The position numbers and the translations under genes were made by a program. From Maribellus sp. CM-23 (GTDB lineage: Bacteria > Bacteroidota > Bacteroidia > Bacteroidales > Prolixibacteraceae): DNA of 64,000 bases. A model generated the notes under the pieces. That model worked only from the letters and a program-made list of their open reading frames with translations. It was not told the origin of the DNA and did not search any database. Below are positions 49,896 through 58,821 of this stretch, one piece after another. The DNA lies in contig NZ_JADWYJ010000004.1 of NCBI RefSeq assembly GCF_021354595.1, positions 558,001-622,000 on the forward strand, given 5' to 3'. Position 1 is the stretch's first letter; each line of letters starts with the position of its first letter.

Positions 49896-51863
49896 ATGAA
49901 GAATCTAAAATATTATATAGTTGCACTTTGCCTGGCGGGTGGAATTCTGTTTAGCTCGTGTAACGACGATTTTCTGCAACAAGATCCAATTCAGGAACTG
50001 GCCGAAGGTTCTTTCCTGAAAAATGAGGGCGATTTACCCTTGTTTTTAAACCAGGTGTACGACGATTATATTGTTGGCCATCAGAATGGCTGGGCGTACA
50101 GCCGCGTAGCTCCTTTTTACGATGTACAGGGAAGCCCGATTATTTACAAAGATTTGTTTTCGGACAATATGGTAAAAACAGGGAATACAAGCAGCCGTTT
50201 AAATGAATCGTACATTGTTCCGCAAAGCGGTGCAAACGAAGGATGGAGCTGGTCGAGCCTGAGAAAGATCAACTATTTTCTGCGTAACTACCGGATGGCG
50301 GAAAGCTCGGTAACCAGCCCCGACGAATTAAACAAATGGGCTGCCGAAGCATACTTTTTCAAGGCCTGGGATTATTATGAAAAAGTGGTAATTTTTGGCG
50401 AAGTTCCGTGGTATGTTACCGATTTGAATGTGGATTCGGAAGAATTGTACGCTCCGCGTACTCCCCGTGCAGAATTGATGGACTCCGTGCTTTGGAGCAT
50501 TAACTATGCCGTGGACAATATCAAAGAGGGAGGAAATCCTGACGGCCGTATCAACCGCGACATGGCTAACTTTCTGAAAGCCCGGATTTGTCTTTTTGAA
50601 GGAACGTTCCGTAAATACCATACGGAGTTGGGCCTTGAATCGAGTGCCAATAAATTTCTGCAGGAATGTGTTACTGCCTGCGAGGAGATCATTGCCAGCG
50701 GGCACTACGAGTTGTACAACGCCGGTACCGATCCGTATTGGAAAATGTTCAGTTTCCAAAAGACCCCAGGTGCCGATGGAAACAGAGAAGCCATTTTGGC
50801 ACGTGTTTACGACGGTGACAAACTGGGCCACGCTACGCAACGTTATTTCGACCAAAACAACGGTGGTGCCGGAGGACGTTACAGCAAAGGTGCCACAAGA
50901 GGTTTAATTGACGAATACCTGTGTATTGACGGACGTCCGATTTATACCGGAGGCTCAGAAGGTAATTATGTGAAAAACCCGCACTTCCTGGGATATGACG
51001 GCTTGTGGGCCGAGCTGGAAAACAGGGATCCGCGTTTGCGTCAAACCGTAGCGCGCCCGGGTGAATTTCAAACCATTTCTCCGGCAGGTGCCGGCGACAT
51101 GAATGTTGAAAAATACGGTGTCAACTATCCGGCAATTGCCTACAACTATGCCCGCGCAAACGGCTCAACCGTAACCGGTTATTTGTTCTGCAAACACTGG
51201 GTGTGCGATTTCGATGAATACAATGCCGTAACCAACGGTACACAAACTGCCGTAATGTTCCGCTACGGCGAAGTATTACTGATGCTGGCCGAAGCAAAAG
51301 CCGAGCTGGGTACATTTACCCAGGAAGATGCCGACAGAACCATCAATAAATTGAGAGAAAGAGCCGGTTTTGATTTCAATACATACCCCAATTCAAAACT
51401 CAATGTTTCGAATTTGCCGGATGACCCACGTCTGGATAGAATTTATGCCGAAAAACTGGATTACCCGGTGTCGCCGCTTATTCGCGAAATCCGCAGGGAG
51501 CGAAGAGTGGAAATGGTACTTGAAGGACAGCGTTACGAAGATTTAATGCGTTGGAAAGCCGGAAAATTATTGACGGTTCCACTCAGAGGTATGAAGTTTA
51601 CTTCTGAAAAACAAGCGATGTACGACGGGTCGCACGAGGCTGCTACCACACCTGCCACCTGGACAGCCAAAAAAGCGACCATTGGCAAAGAAGTGTGGGT
51701 TGATGGAGACGGATTCCTGATTGCTTATCCGCGCGACTCAAGGATTACCGATGGCACATTGCCCTGGAGTGACAAACGTTACTACTGGCCGATTCCGTTC
51801 GATCAGCTTACCTTGAACAAGAACCTGACACAATCGCCCGGTTGGGAAGATATTGAGAGATAA
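49896..51863 (+). CDS. SusD/RagB-family nutrient-binding outer membrane lipoprotein
   Basis: A 655-residue lipoprotein, lipobox LFSSC (Cys about residue 22), long for a SusD. Helical N-terminal part with KWAAEAYFFKAWDYYEKVVI and FGEVPWYVTDL. C-terminal SusD/RagB region with AVMFRYGEVLLMLAEAKAEL, TINKLRERAGFDF and EIRRERRVEMVLEGQRYEDL, ending WPIPFDQLTLNKNLTQSPGW. It caps the SusC encoded just upstream and binds the glycan on the cell surface. Confidence 0.95.
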   Translation: MKNLKYYIVALCLAGGILFSSCNDDFLQQDPIQELAEGSFLKNEGDLPLFLNQVYDDYIVGHQNGWAYSRVAPFYDVQGSPIIYKDLFSDNMVKTGNTSSRLNESYIVPQSGANEGWSWSSLRKINYFLRNYRMAESSVTSPDELNKWAAEAYFFKAWDYYEKVVIFGEVPWYVTDLNVDSEELYAPRTPRAELMDSVLWSINYAVDNIKEGGNPDGRINRDMANFLKARICLFEGTFRKYHTELGLESSANKFLQECVTACEEIIASGHYELYNAGTDPYWKMFSFQKTPGADGNREAILARVYDGDKLGHATQRYFDQNNGGAGGRYSKGATRGLIDEYLCIDGRPIYTGGSEGNYVKNPHFLGYDGLWAELENRDPRLRQTVARPGEFQTISPAGAGDMNVEKYGVNYPAIAYNYARANGSTVTGYLFCKHWVCDFDEYNAVTNGTQTAVMFRYGEVLLMLAEAKAELGTFTQEDADRTINKLRERAGFDFNTYPNSKLNVSNLPDDPRLDRIYAEKLDYPVSPLIREIRRERRVEMVLEGQRYEDLMRWKAGKLLTVPLRGMKFTSEKQAMYDGSHEAATTPATWTAKKATIGKEVWVDGDGFLIAYPRDSRITDGTLPWSDKRYYWPIPFDQLTLNKNLTQSPGWEDIER

Positions 51864-51894
51864 ATAACCAAAACATTAGGATATACGAAATAAT

Positions 51895-53097
51895 ATGAAA
51901 GCAATACATTATCAAAAACTAACTATTCTGCTGTTGGCTTTCGGACTGTCTTTCTCGTCGTGTACGGAAGACGATGAAATAAAGGTAGCCGCGGTAACCT
52001 TGCTACAGGCTGAATACGTGGACAACAATATGCAGATTTCGTTGAAAGACAACGAGACCTTACAACTGACCCCTTTTATTATGCCTCAGAATGCTTCTGA
52101 TAAGAAAGTTGTTTACTCCAATAAAAATACGGAGATACTGACTATCAGTGCCGAAGGACTATTGACGCCAAAAGCTATTGGAACAGATACCATTATGGTA
52201 CAAGCCACTGACGGTTCGGGTGTTCAGACTTCGTACCGGGTTAACATTACCGACCACATGGTAAAAGCCACCGGTATTTCTGTTTCTGCTGAAGCCAGTA
52301 ATGTTGAGTTGAAAATTGGCGGAGCCACTTTTAACCTGGCTGATCACATTACGATCACGCCTGCCGATACATGGGACAAATCGGTGACTTATATGTCGTC
52401 AAACACCAACGTGGTTACAGTAAGTCCTGAAGGTATTATTACTCCGGTGGGAGTGGGGAATGCCACGGTAACGGTAACAACTGCTGACGGCAGTAATATT
52501 TCGCGCAATTGCAATATTACCGTACTCAACCTGGTAAAACGTGAAATTGATATTGAACGCACCGGATGGACAGTGGCAACTTCAGTAAGCTATTACGACG
52601 GAAATGATTATGTGACAGACGGTACTACAGGAAAACCGGAAGACATACTGGACTTAAATCAGGCTACTTTCCTGTCGATGGTTAAACCGGGGAAAAAGTA
52701 CGGTGACTATGATGGAACTACCTACACCGAAGTTTATTTTACAGTTGATTTGCAATCGGCTCAAAACTTCGATTATGTAATCTGGCAGCACCGCACCACC
52801 AATACGTTGGCATTCCTGCGCCCCTATACGTTTACTATCTCCGGTAGTAACGATGCCTCGTCGTGGACAGTATTAAAAGAGAATGTTGAAATCCCCAATA
52901 CGGGCGCGAACGCACAAAACGGAAAAGATGAAAACGTTTACCACATTCCGCTGATCGATTTGCCGGAAACACTAACGGAAGCACCGGCAGGTTTCAATTA
53001 CCGCTATGTGAAAGTAGAGCTTACCTCGTGGAATACAGGGAGCGGAAGTACCATGCAAATTGCTGAATTTGGATTGGGGAAAATAATTGTTGAATAA
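51895..53097 (+). CDS. Surface lipoprotein with two Ig-like (Big_2) domains and an F5/8 type C-like domain
   Basis: A 400-residue lipoprotein (lipobox SFSSC, Cys about 22). Two bacterial Ig-like group 2 domains: about 30-118 (SNKNTEILTISAEGLLTPKA) and about 120-210 (SSNTNVVTVSPEGIITPVGV). They are followed by a discoidin/F5-8C-like domain (about 225-395, EVYFTVDLQSAQNFDYVIWQ; FTISGSNDASSWTVLKENVE). It has the position and build of a surface glycan-binding protein of the SusC/SusD pair. The lipoprotein at 13535 has a comparable Ig-like plus F5/8C plan. A strong terminator follows. Confidence 0.82.
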   Translation: MKAIHYQKLTILLLAFGLSFSSCTEDDEIKVAAVTLLQAEYVDNNMQISLKDNETLQLTPFIMPQNASDKKVVYSNKNTEILTISAEGLLTPKAIGTDTIMVQATDGSGVQTSYRVNITDHMVKATGISVSAEASNVELKIGGATFNLADHITITPADTWDKSVTYMSSNTNVVTVSPEGIITPVGVGNATVTVTTADGSNISRNCNITVLNLVKREIDIERTGWTVATSVSYYDGNDYVTDGTTGKPEDILDLNQATFLSMVKPGKKYGDYDGTTYTEVYFTVDLQSAQNFDYVIWQHRTTNTLAFLRPYTFTISGSNDASSWTVLKENVEIPNTGANAQNGKDENVYHIPLIDLPETLTEAPAGFNYRYVKVELTSWNTGSGSTMQIAEFGLGKIIVE

Positions 53098-53118
53098 TTC
53101 TAACTCACTTTTTAAAAA

Positions 53119-53148
53119 TGCCCGGGAGTTTTCCCGGGCAATTTTTTT
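53119..53148 (+). terminator. Terminator after the SusC/SusD/lipoprotein unit
   Basis: Perfect nine-base stem TGCCCGGGA/TCCCGGGCA (53119-53127 with 53132-53140), four-base loop, then ATTTTTTT. It separates the structural genes from the regulator. Confidence 0.88.
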
Positions 53149-53380
53149 ATTCATTGGCTCGAAACAGCAGCTGTCCAAAATCGGAATTTATGAGTTTTGA
53201 CAGCCGCTAAAACTGTATGAATCCTACTTTTGCAAACTGTTTATATTCTAAAACTCGGAAAAACAAATACAGGACGATAAGGAAGCAGAGGGGACGTTAA
53301 GCCTGCCTGCCGTTGAAAACGGATGTTCTCCGCTGCTGCGAAATACCAAATGTTCCTTGTTGAAACAACTCGATAATACC

Positions 53381-56300
53381 ATGATCCGGAAATATCTACT
53401 CATTATTCTTTTGGGCTTTCTGAATGCCTTAGTGATTCAGGCAAAGGTTGACTATCGTTTTCGGACGATGTCGCCCGAAGGAGGATTTTATTACGATGGC
53501 GTCAAATCCATTCAGCAGGATAAAGATGGTTTTATGTGGATACTGATGGAAAACGAGCTTTACCGGTTTGATGGCTACGAATACAAACGTTATTACGGGA
53601 AGTTTGCTCAAACCGATAAAACCAAAGAGTGGGAGTTCTACGATATCGACGTGGATGCTTCGGGAAACCTGTTTGTAACTACCAACAACGGTTTGTATTT
53701 GTACAAGCGCCCGTCGGATACCTTTCACCTTGAGCGGAAAGGAAATATAACAAAAGCAAAAGTAGACAACCGGAACAACATCTGGATCAGAAGCGACAAT
53801 AGCTGGAGCATTTTAAACCTCAATGACAGAAGCCTTAAGACTCCTTTGTACGATGGTAAAAAGATACCCTACATTGGCACTGTTTTTTGCCCCTATAACG
53901 ACGACTTGTACGTTTCCAGTAATTACGGACGCATTTACAGGTACAACTATAGTTCCGGTGATTTTTCGCAGTGTATGACCATGCCCGATAGCGACGGGTT
54001 TGTTTTGGACGCAAAAGCATACAAAGGAAAATTATGGGTACTTGTTAAACCCTATGGTTTATACCGGATTGATTTGGCCACTTTTACCGTGGAAGACCAC
54101 ATTGATATTTACAAAAAACTGGATGTGAAAATGATCCGCGCTTTTCACGTCGATAAAACAGGAATGCTGTGGTTTGGAGCCTTGAACGGGATGTATGTGA
54201 TGAATCCGGAGGACAAGGAATTCCGTCATTTCCAACATTCAAGAACCGATAAATTCAGCCTCCCCAATAACTCGGTATGGAGCATTTACGAAGATTTCAA
54301 TAAAAACATCTGGATAGGAACTTATGCCGGGCAGGTGTGTTACGTAAACCTCGACGAAAAAAATCCTTTCAAATCATATGCTCCCCAACCTGGAAAACTG
54401 AATCATATTCCGGTAAGTGCTTTTACTTCCGACGATCGCTTTTTATGGATTGCAACTGAAGGTGGAGGAATAAACAGGATGGAGAAAAGCAGTGGGAAAT
54501 TTACTTACTTTTCTCACCAAAATGCAGAAAACAGCTTGTCGCACAACAATGTTAAGTCGATGGCAATCGATAAAAACCGGAATTTGTGGATTGGTATGTA
54601 TTCCGGTGGATTGGATAAATACAACCTCGACAACGGGCATTTCAAACATTTCAGGGCAAAAGATAAAAACGGGTTAACCTCGGATAACATACGGAAACTG
54701 GTACTGGAAAGTGATTCCGGTTTGTGGATCAATTACCAGCTCCGAAAGCAGGTGATTTCTTACCTGTCGTTTCATGATGAAAGCATAACTCACTTTGCAT
54801 TTGGCGATGAAAACAGCGGGCACTACATTTTTGATATGCTGAGAGAAGGTGAAAACCAATTGTGGATGATCAGCAGTAACCGAATTTTTCTCTTTAATGT
54901 AAAAAAACGCGAAGTAAAGGAAATTGCTCCTCCTGATTCTTCTTTTATGAACTTCCGTACTTTTTGTCTCGATGATTCCGGGAACCTGTGGATTGGTACG
55001 CTAAGCAACGGGCTTTTAAAATACGATCCCCGGTCTGAGACATTCTCCGTTTTTAACGACATGGAGAAATACGGCATCTTCTCGGTTTTTAATATCTGTT
55101 ACGACAACGAGGGAAGCCTTTGGCTGGGAACCGACAACGGTTTGATTCGCTACGATATTTCAGGGCAGACCTATTACCGCTACGATAAGCACGATGGAGT
55201 GCAGGGAGATGTTTACTATCCGCTGGCAGCAATGAAAGGTACAGACGGAAACCTGTATTTTGGCGGTACAAATGGCTTTACCATTGTCGATCCCCAGGCC
55301 ATTACTTTAAACCAGAATCCGCCACAGGTAATCATCTCCGATTTTTTAGTCGATCATACCTTTTCTGAATTGGACCGAAATTCGGAAAACAGCGATAAAA
55401 CTCCGGTGGTTACCTTAAACTACAATCAAACCAATTTCAGTTTCCGGTTTTCTTCCGATAATTACCTGATACCCGAAAAAACACGTTTTAAATACCGCCT
55501 GTATGGCTACGATGACCGCTGGATTGAAGTGGATGCCTCAAACCGGGCGGCAATGTATGCAAAAGTTCCCCCGGGTTCTTATTATTTCGAGGTTGTAGCA
55601 GCCAACAACGACGGGATATGGAACGATACTCCCGAGCGGATAAAAGTGATACGAAAAGCTGCACCCTGGTTCAGCTGGCCGGCCTATGTTCTGTATAGCA
55701 TCCTGTTCCTGATGGTAGTGGGACTTATCGTAAAATACATTTCAGATAAGAAAAAACTGAAAATGCAGCTTTACCTTGAAAATGTAGAAAAGCAAAAAAA
55801 TAAGGAGATCTACGAGGCGCAACTCCGTTTTTTTACCAATATCTCGCACGACTTTAAAACCCCGCTGTCGCTGATAATAGCTGCACTTGACAAACTAAGG
55901 CGGGAAGGCTTAAAAGAGTATTACTACCGCATTTTAAACGGCAACGCACAACGCTTGCTGAACCTGGTAAACGAACTCATGGATTTCCGCACCGTAGAAA
56001 GCGGCAAAATGAAGCTCGAACTTCAGACGCTCGACCCGAATAAATTGGTGGAGGAAGTAGCTTCGGGTTTCACCGATTATGCCCAACAAAGAAACATCGA
56101 CTTTAAAATTACCGGCAACCCTCATTTGCCGGTCCCTGTATGGATCGACAAAAATATTCTTGAAAAAATCATCATGAACCTGCTGAATAACGGGTTCAAA
56201 TCGACCCGCGATAACGGGCATATTTCTTTAGAAATACACAGCGGTGAAGCGCCTTTTGTTTCGCCTTATCCAAACAGCTACAAGGTAAATCACCGGGAAT

Positions 56301-57442
56301 TGCCGATAAGGGTATTTCACCTCGTTTTCCGCGACACCGGAATTGGTATTTCAAAAGAAATGCTCTCCAAGGTATTCGAGAGGTTCTATAAAATAAATGC
56401 CCAAAACTTCGATTCTCAGCTGGGAACGGGAATTGGCCTGGCTCTCGTTAAAAGCCTGGTTGCATTGCACCGGGGAGAAATCACTATTTACAGTGAACCG
56501 GATAAAGGAACCGACATTGTTATTTCGCTTCCGGTGGATAAATCGATATACCCGAATGATTGTTTTTTACCCACCAGCGAAATGCCCGGTGAAGAGGATC
56601 CGGAAGAAAACGACAGCGAATCAGTAAGTGATTTGCTGGAAGAAGACATAAAGCAGGGAATGCAGGAAGACCGGAGGCGTATTCTTCTGGTGGAAGACAA
56701 CGAAGACCTGCGAAATATGATTGCCGACTACCTGGCAAGTGATTTTGAAATGCTGGAAGCCGGGGATGGGGTAGAAGCCTCCGGAATACTGGCTTCGAAA
56801 ATGATCGATCTGGTGATCAGCGATATTATGATGCCCCGTAAAGACGGAGTAACACTAAGCCGCGAGATAAAGGAAAATGTGGAAACTTCTCATATTCCCG
56901 TGGTATTGCTTACCGCAAAAACCGGACTCGAGAGCAAAATAGAAGGCGTAGATTCGGGAGCTGATCTTTACTTTGAAAAACCGGTGGATTTTGAATTGCT
57001 GAAAATCAGTATTCAAAACATATTTAAACAACGCCAGCACCTAAAAGAGTTTTATGCCCGCAACTTTTTTGCCGACAGTGCCGAATTATCTTCCAACGAG
57101 CGGGATAATAAGTTTCTCAGCGACTTTGTGAGCATTATTGATGAGCACATCGACGAATCGGGTCTTGACGTTAACTTTATTGCCTCGGAATTATCGATGA
57201 GCAGGAGTAAACTGTACCGGAAAATCAAAACAATGACCGACAAATCGATCGTCGAGTTTATTCTGAATTACAGGTTGCGCAAAGCTGCCCGGATAATAAT
57301 TGAGGAAGATTTAAGCATGCGGCAGGTTATGGAAAAAGTTGGGATCGAAAGTCAGCCATATTTTACCAATGCTTTCAAAAAAGAGTTTGGGCAAACGCCG
57401 ACTGCTTTTGCACAAAAACACAAACCTCATACATCCGGATGA
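53381..57442 (+). CDS. Hybrid two-component system regulator (HTCS)
   Basis: The start at 53381 (MIRKYLLIILLGFLNALVIQ) is chosen over a TTG at 53357 because the signal peptide begins there; this gives 1353 residues. Periplasmic sensor: two-component regulator propeller repeats (about 25-660; ILAWYD-type blades such as LWIATEGGGINRMEKSSGKF, LWIGMYSGGLDKYNLDNGHF) and a Y_Y_Y domain (about 670-740, FKYRLYGYDDRWIEVDASNR). TM helix about 755-778. HisKA with His823 in FFTNISHDFKTPLSLI; HATPase_c (about 880-1045, DTGIGISKEML, GTGIGLALVK); receiver domain (about 1095-1210) with Asp1148 in ISDIMMPRKDG; AraC-type HTH (about 1250-1350, IASELSMSRSKLYRKIKTMT). Such proteins bind a breakdown product in the periplasm and switch on the neighbouring utilisation genes. 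Confidence 0.96.
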   Translation: MIRKYLLIILLGFLNALVIQAKVDYRFRTMSPEGGFYYDGVKSIQQDKDGFMWILMENELYRFDGYEYKRYYGKFAQTDKTKEWEFYDIDVDASGNLFVTTNNGLYLYKRPSDTFHLERKGNITKAKVDNRNNIWIRSDNSWSILNLNDRSLKTPLYDGKKIPYIGTVFCPYNDDLYVSSNYGRIYRYNYSSGDFSQCMTMPDSDGFVLDAKAYKGKLWVLVKPYGLYRIDLATFTVEDHIDIYKKLDVKMIRAFHVDKTGMLWFGALNGMYVMNPEDKEFRHFQHSRTDKFSLPNNSVWSIYEDFNKNIWIGTYAGQVCYVNLDEKNPFKSYAPQPGKLNHIPVSAFTSDDRFLWIATEGGGINRMEKSSGKFTYFSHQNAENSLSHNNVKSMAIDKNRNLWIGMYSGGLDKYNLDNGHFKHFRAKDKNGLTSDNIRKLVLESDSGLWINYQLRKQVISYLSFHDESITHFAFGDENSGHYIFDMLREGENQLWMISSNRIFLFNVKKREVKEIAPPDSSFMNFRTFCLDDSGNLWIGTLSNGLLKYDPRSETFSVFNDMEKYGIFSVFNICYDNEGSLWLGTDNGLIRYDISGQTYYRYDKHDGVQGDVYYPLAAMKGTDGNLYFGGTNGFTIVDPQAITLNQNPPQVIISDFLVDHTFSELDRNSENSDKTPVVTLNYNQTNFSFRFSSDNYLIPEKTRFKYRLYGYDDRWIEVDASNRAAMYAKVPPGSYYFEVVAANNDGIWNDTPERIKVIRKAAPWFSWPAYVLYSILFLMVVGLIVKYISDKKKLKMQLYLENVEKQKNKEIYEAQLRFFTNISHDFKTPLSLIIAALDKLRREGLKEYYYRILNGNAQRLLNLVNELMDFRTVESGKMKLELQTLDPNKLVEEVASGFTDYAQQRNIDFKITGNPHLPVPVWIDKNILEKIIMNLLNNGFKSTRDNGHISLEIHSGEAPFVSPYPNSYKVNHRELPIRVFHLVFRDTGIGISKEMLSKVFERFYKINAQNFDSQLGTGIGLALVKSLVALHRGEITIYSEPDKGTDIVISLPVDKSIYPNDCFLPTSEMPGEEDPEENDSESVSDLLEEDIKQGMQEDRRRILLVEDNEDLRNMIADYLASDFEMLEAGDGVEASGILASKMIDLVISDIMMPRKDGVTLSREIKENVETSHIPVVLLTAKTGLESKIEGVDSGADLYFEKPVDFELLKISIQNIFKQRQHLKEFYARNFFADSAELSSNERDNKFLSDFVSIIDEHIDESGLDVNFIASELSMSRSKLYRKIKTMTDKSIVEFILNYRLRKAARIIIEEDLSMRQVMEKVGIESQPYFTNAFKKEFGQTPTAFAQKHKPHTSG

Positions 57443-57660
57443 TCGGTTTACCTTTCGGCTGTTTATGCCTGAAAAGAGCTTGCAGACAGGAATGTGCATC
57501 AAAATGATAAAAGAAATAGTCAAAAGAGTAATAGCCACATGGGGGCCAAAAATATTTTTGTGCCGGACAACTTTTTTGAGAAAGGCGCTGATCGACCCTT
57601 GTTTTACTGCTGCAAGCTGTTTAACCGTTGTATCATGGTGCCGATATTAATTTATTGACA

Positions 57661-58800
57661 ATGAGACATTTTAATACTTCACTGTTTTTTCTGATTATCG
57701 TTTTTTTGATAACTGCCTGTACTCCCTCTGAATCAACCCATTCGCAGAAAGCTTTGGTGAAAGACGTGATGAAAAGAGTAGCAGACTGGCAAATAAACCA
57801 TTTTGATTATGCAAAAGAAGGCAGTCCCGGATATTTGCACGATTACGGGATTGATGCCTGGACCAATGCCGTTTTTTTTACCGGGGTGGAAGAATGGGCT
57901 AAAATGTCCGATAACAGTTCGACATATTACAGCTGGTTGAACAAGATTGGTTCAGAGTGCCAGTGGAAACTTCCTGAGAACTTTGTTGACATGCCGGTTT
58001 ACAGTTTGTACCATGCCGATGAGTTTTGCATCGGACAAATGTTTCTGGAAATGTCCCAAAAGAATAACAACGAAAATATGAGAATCCCTACGCAGCAAAG
58101 GCTGGATTGGGTAATGTCAAACTTTCACGAAGAGCTGCAGGGAAAAAAGTGGTGGTCGTGGTGCGATGCCTTGTTTATGGCACCGCCCGTTTATGCCCGC
58201 ATGGCTTCGTTAACAGGCGATGAAAAATACCTGGCGTTTATGGATACCGAATTCAAGCGAACCTACGACGCCCTGCATGATAAAGAGGAAAGGTTGTTTT
58301 TCAGGGATAAAAGCTACTTTGAGAAACGCGAACAAAACGGAGAAAAAATATTCTGGGGGAGAGGAAACGGATGGGTGGCCGGCGGTACGGTAAAGATTCT
58401 GAGAACCTTGCCGGCTGATTCGCCCTACCGTAGTTTTTATGAGGACTTACTGCGCGAACATGTTTCGCGGCTGGTTGAATTGGCCGACACCAGCGGTGCA
58501 TGGCATGCCAGTTTGCTCGATCCCGAAAGCTACCCGGCACCCGAAGCAAGTGCCACAGCCTTGATTACCTATGCACTAGCCTATGGAATTAATGAGGGTT
58601 TTTTCGACAAAGACATTTACCTCCCCCGTTTATTGGAATCGTGGAGTGCACTGACCGCAATGGTTGGAGACGACGGGAAACTGGGCTGGGTGCAGCCTAT
58701 TGGCGCCGATCCAAAATCGGTGACAGAGGATATGACAGCCGTTTATGGCGCGGGTGCATTTTTGCTGGCAGGGTCAGAAGTCTACAAATTGGTTGATTAA
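57661..58800 (+). CDS. GH105-like unsaturated uronyl hydrolase lipoprotein
   Basis: The start at 57661 gives a 379-residue protein with lipobox LITAC (Cys about residue 20). The (alpha/alpha)6-barrel motifs of GH105 (YteR/YesR-type) are visible: WTNAVFFTGVEEWA, WWSWCDALFMAPPVYARMAS with the likely catalytic Asp169, FWGRGNGWVAGGTVKILRTL and PEASATALITYALAYGINEG. These enzymes hydrate the 4,5-unsaturated uronic acid left by polysaccharide lyases and release it. No lyase gene is in the window, so either the unsaturated substrate comes from outside or the lyase gene lies elsewhere. 21 bp before the GH2 gene. Confidence 0.88.
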   Translation: MRHFNTSLFFLIIVFLITACTPSESTHSQKALVKDVMKRVADWQINHFDYAKEGSPGYLHDYGIDAWTNAVFFTGVEEWAKMSDNSSTYYSWLNKIGSECQWKLPENFVDMPVYSLYHADEFCIGQMFLEMSQKNNNENMRIPTQQRLDWVMSNFHEELQGKKWWSWCDALFMAPPVYARMASLTGDEKYLAFMDTEFKRTYDALHDKEERLFFRDKSYFEKREQNGEKIFWGRGNGWVAGGTVKILRTLPADSPYRSFYEDLLREHVSRLVELADTSGAWHASLLDPESYPAPEASATALITYALAYGINEGFFDKDIYLPRLLESWSALTAMVGDDGKLGWVQPIGADPKSVTEDMTAVYGAGAFLLAGSEVYKLVD

Positions 58801-58821
58801 TTCAGAAAAAAATTGATAGCT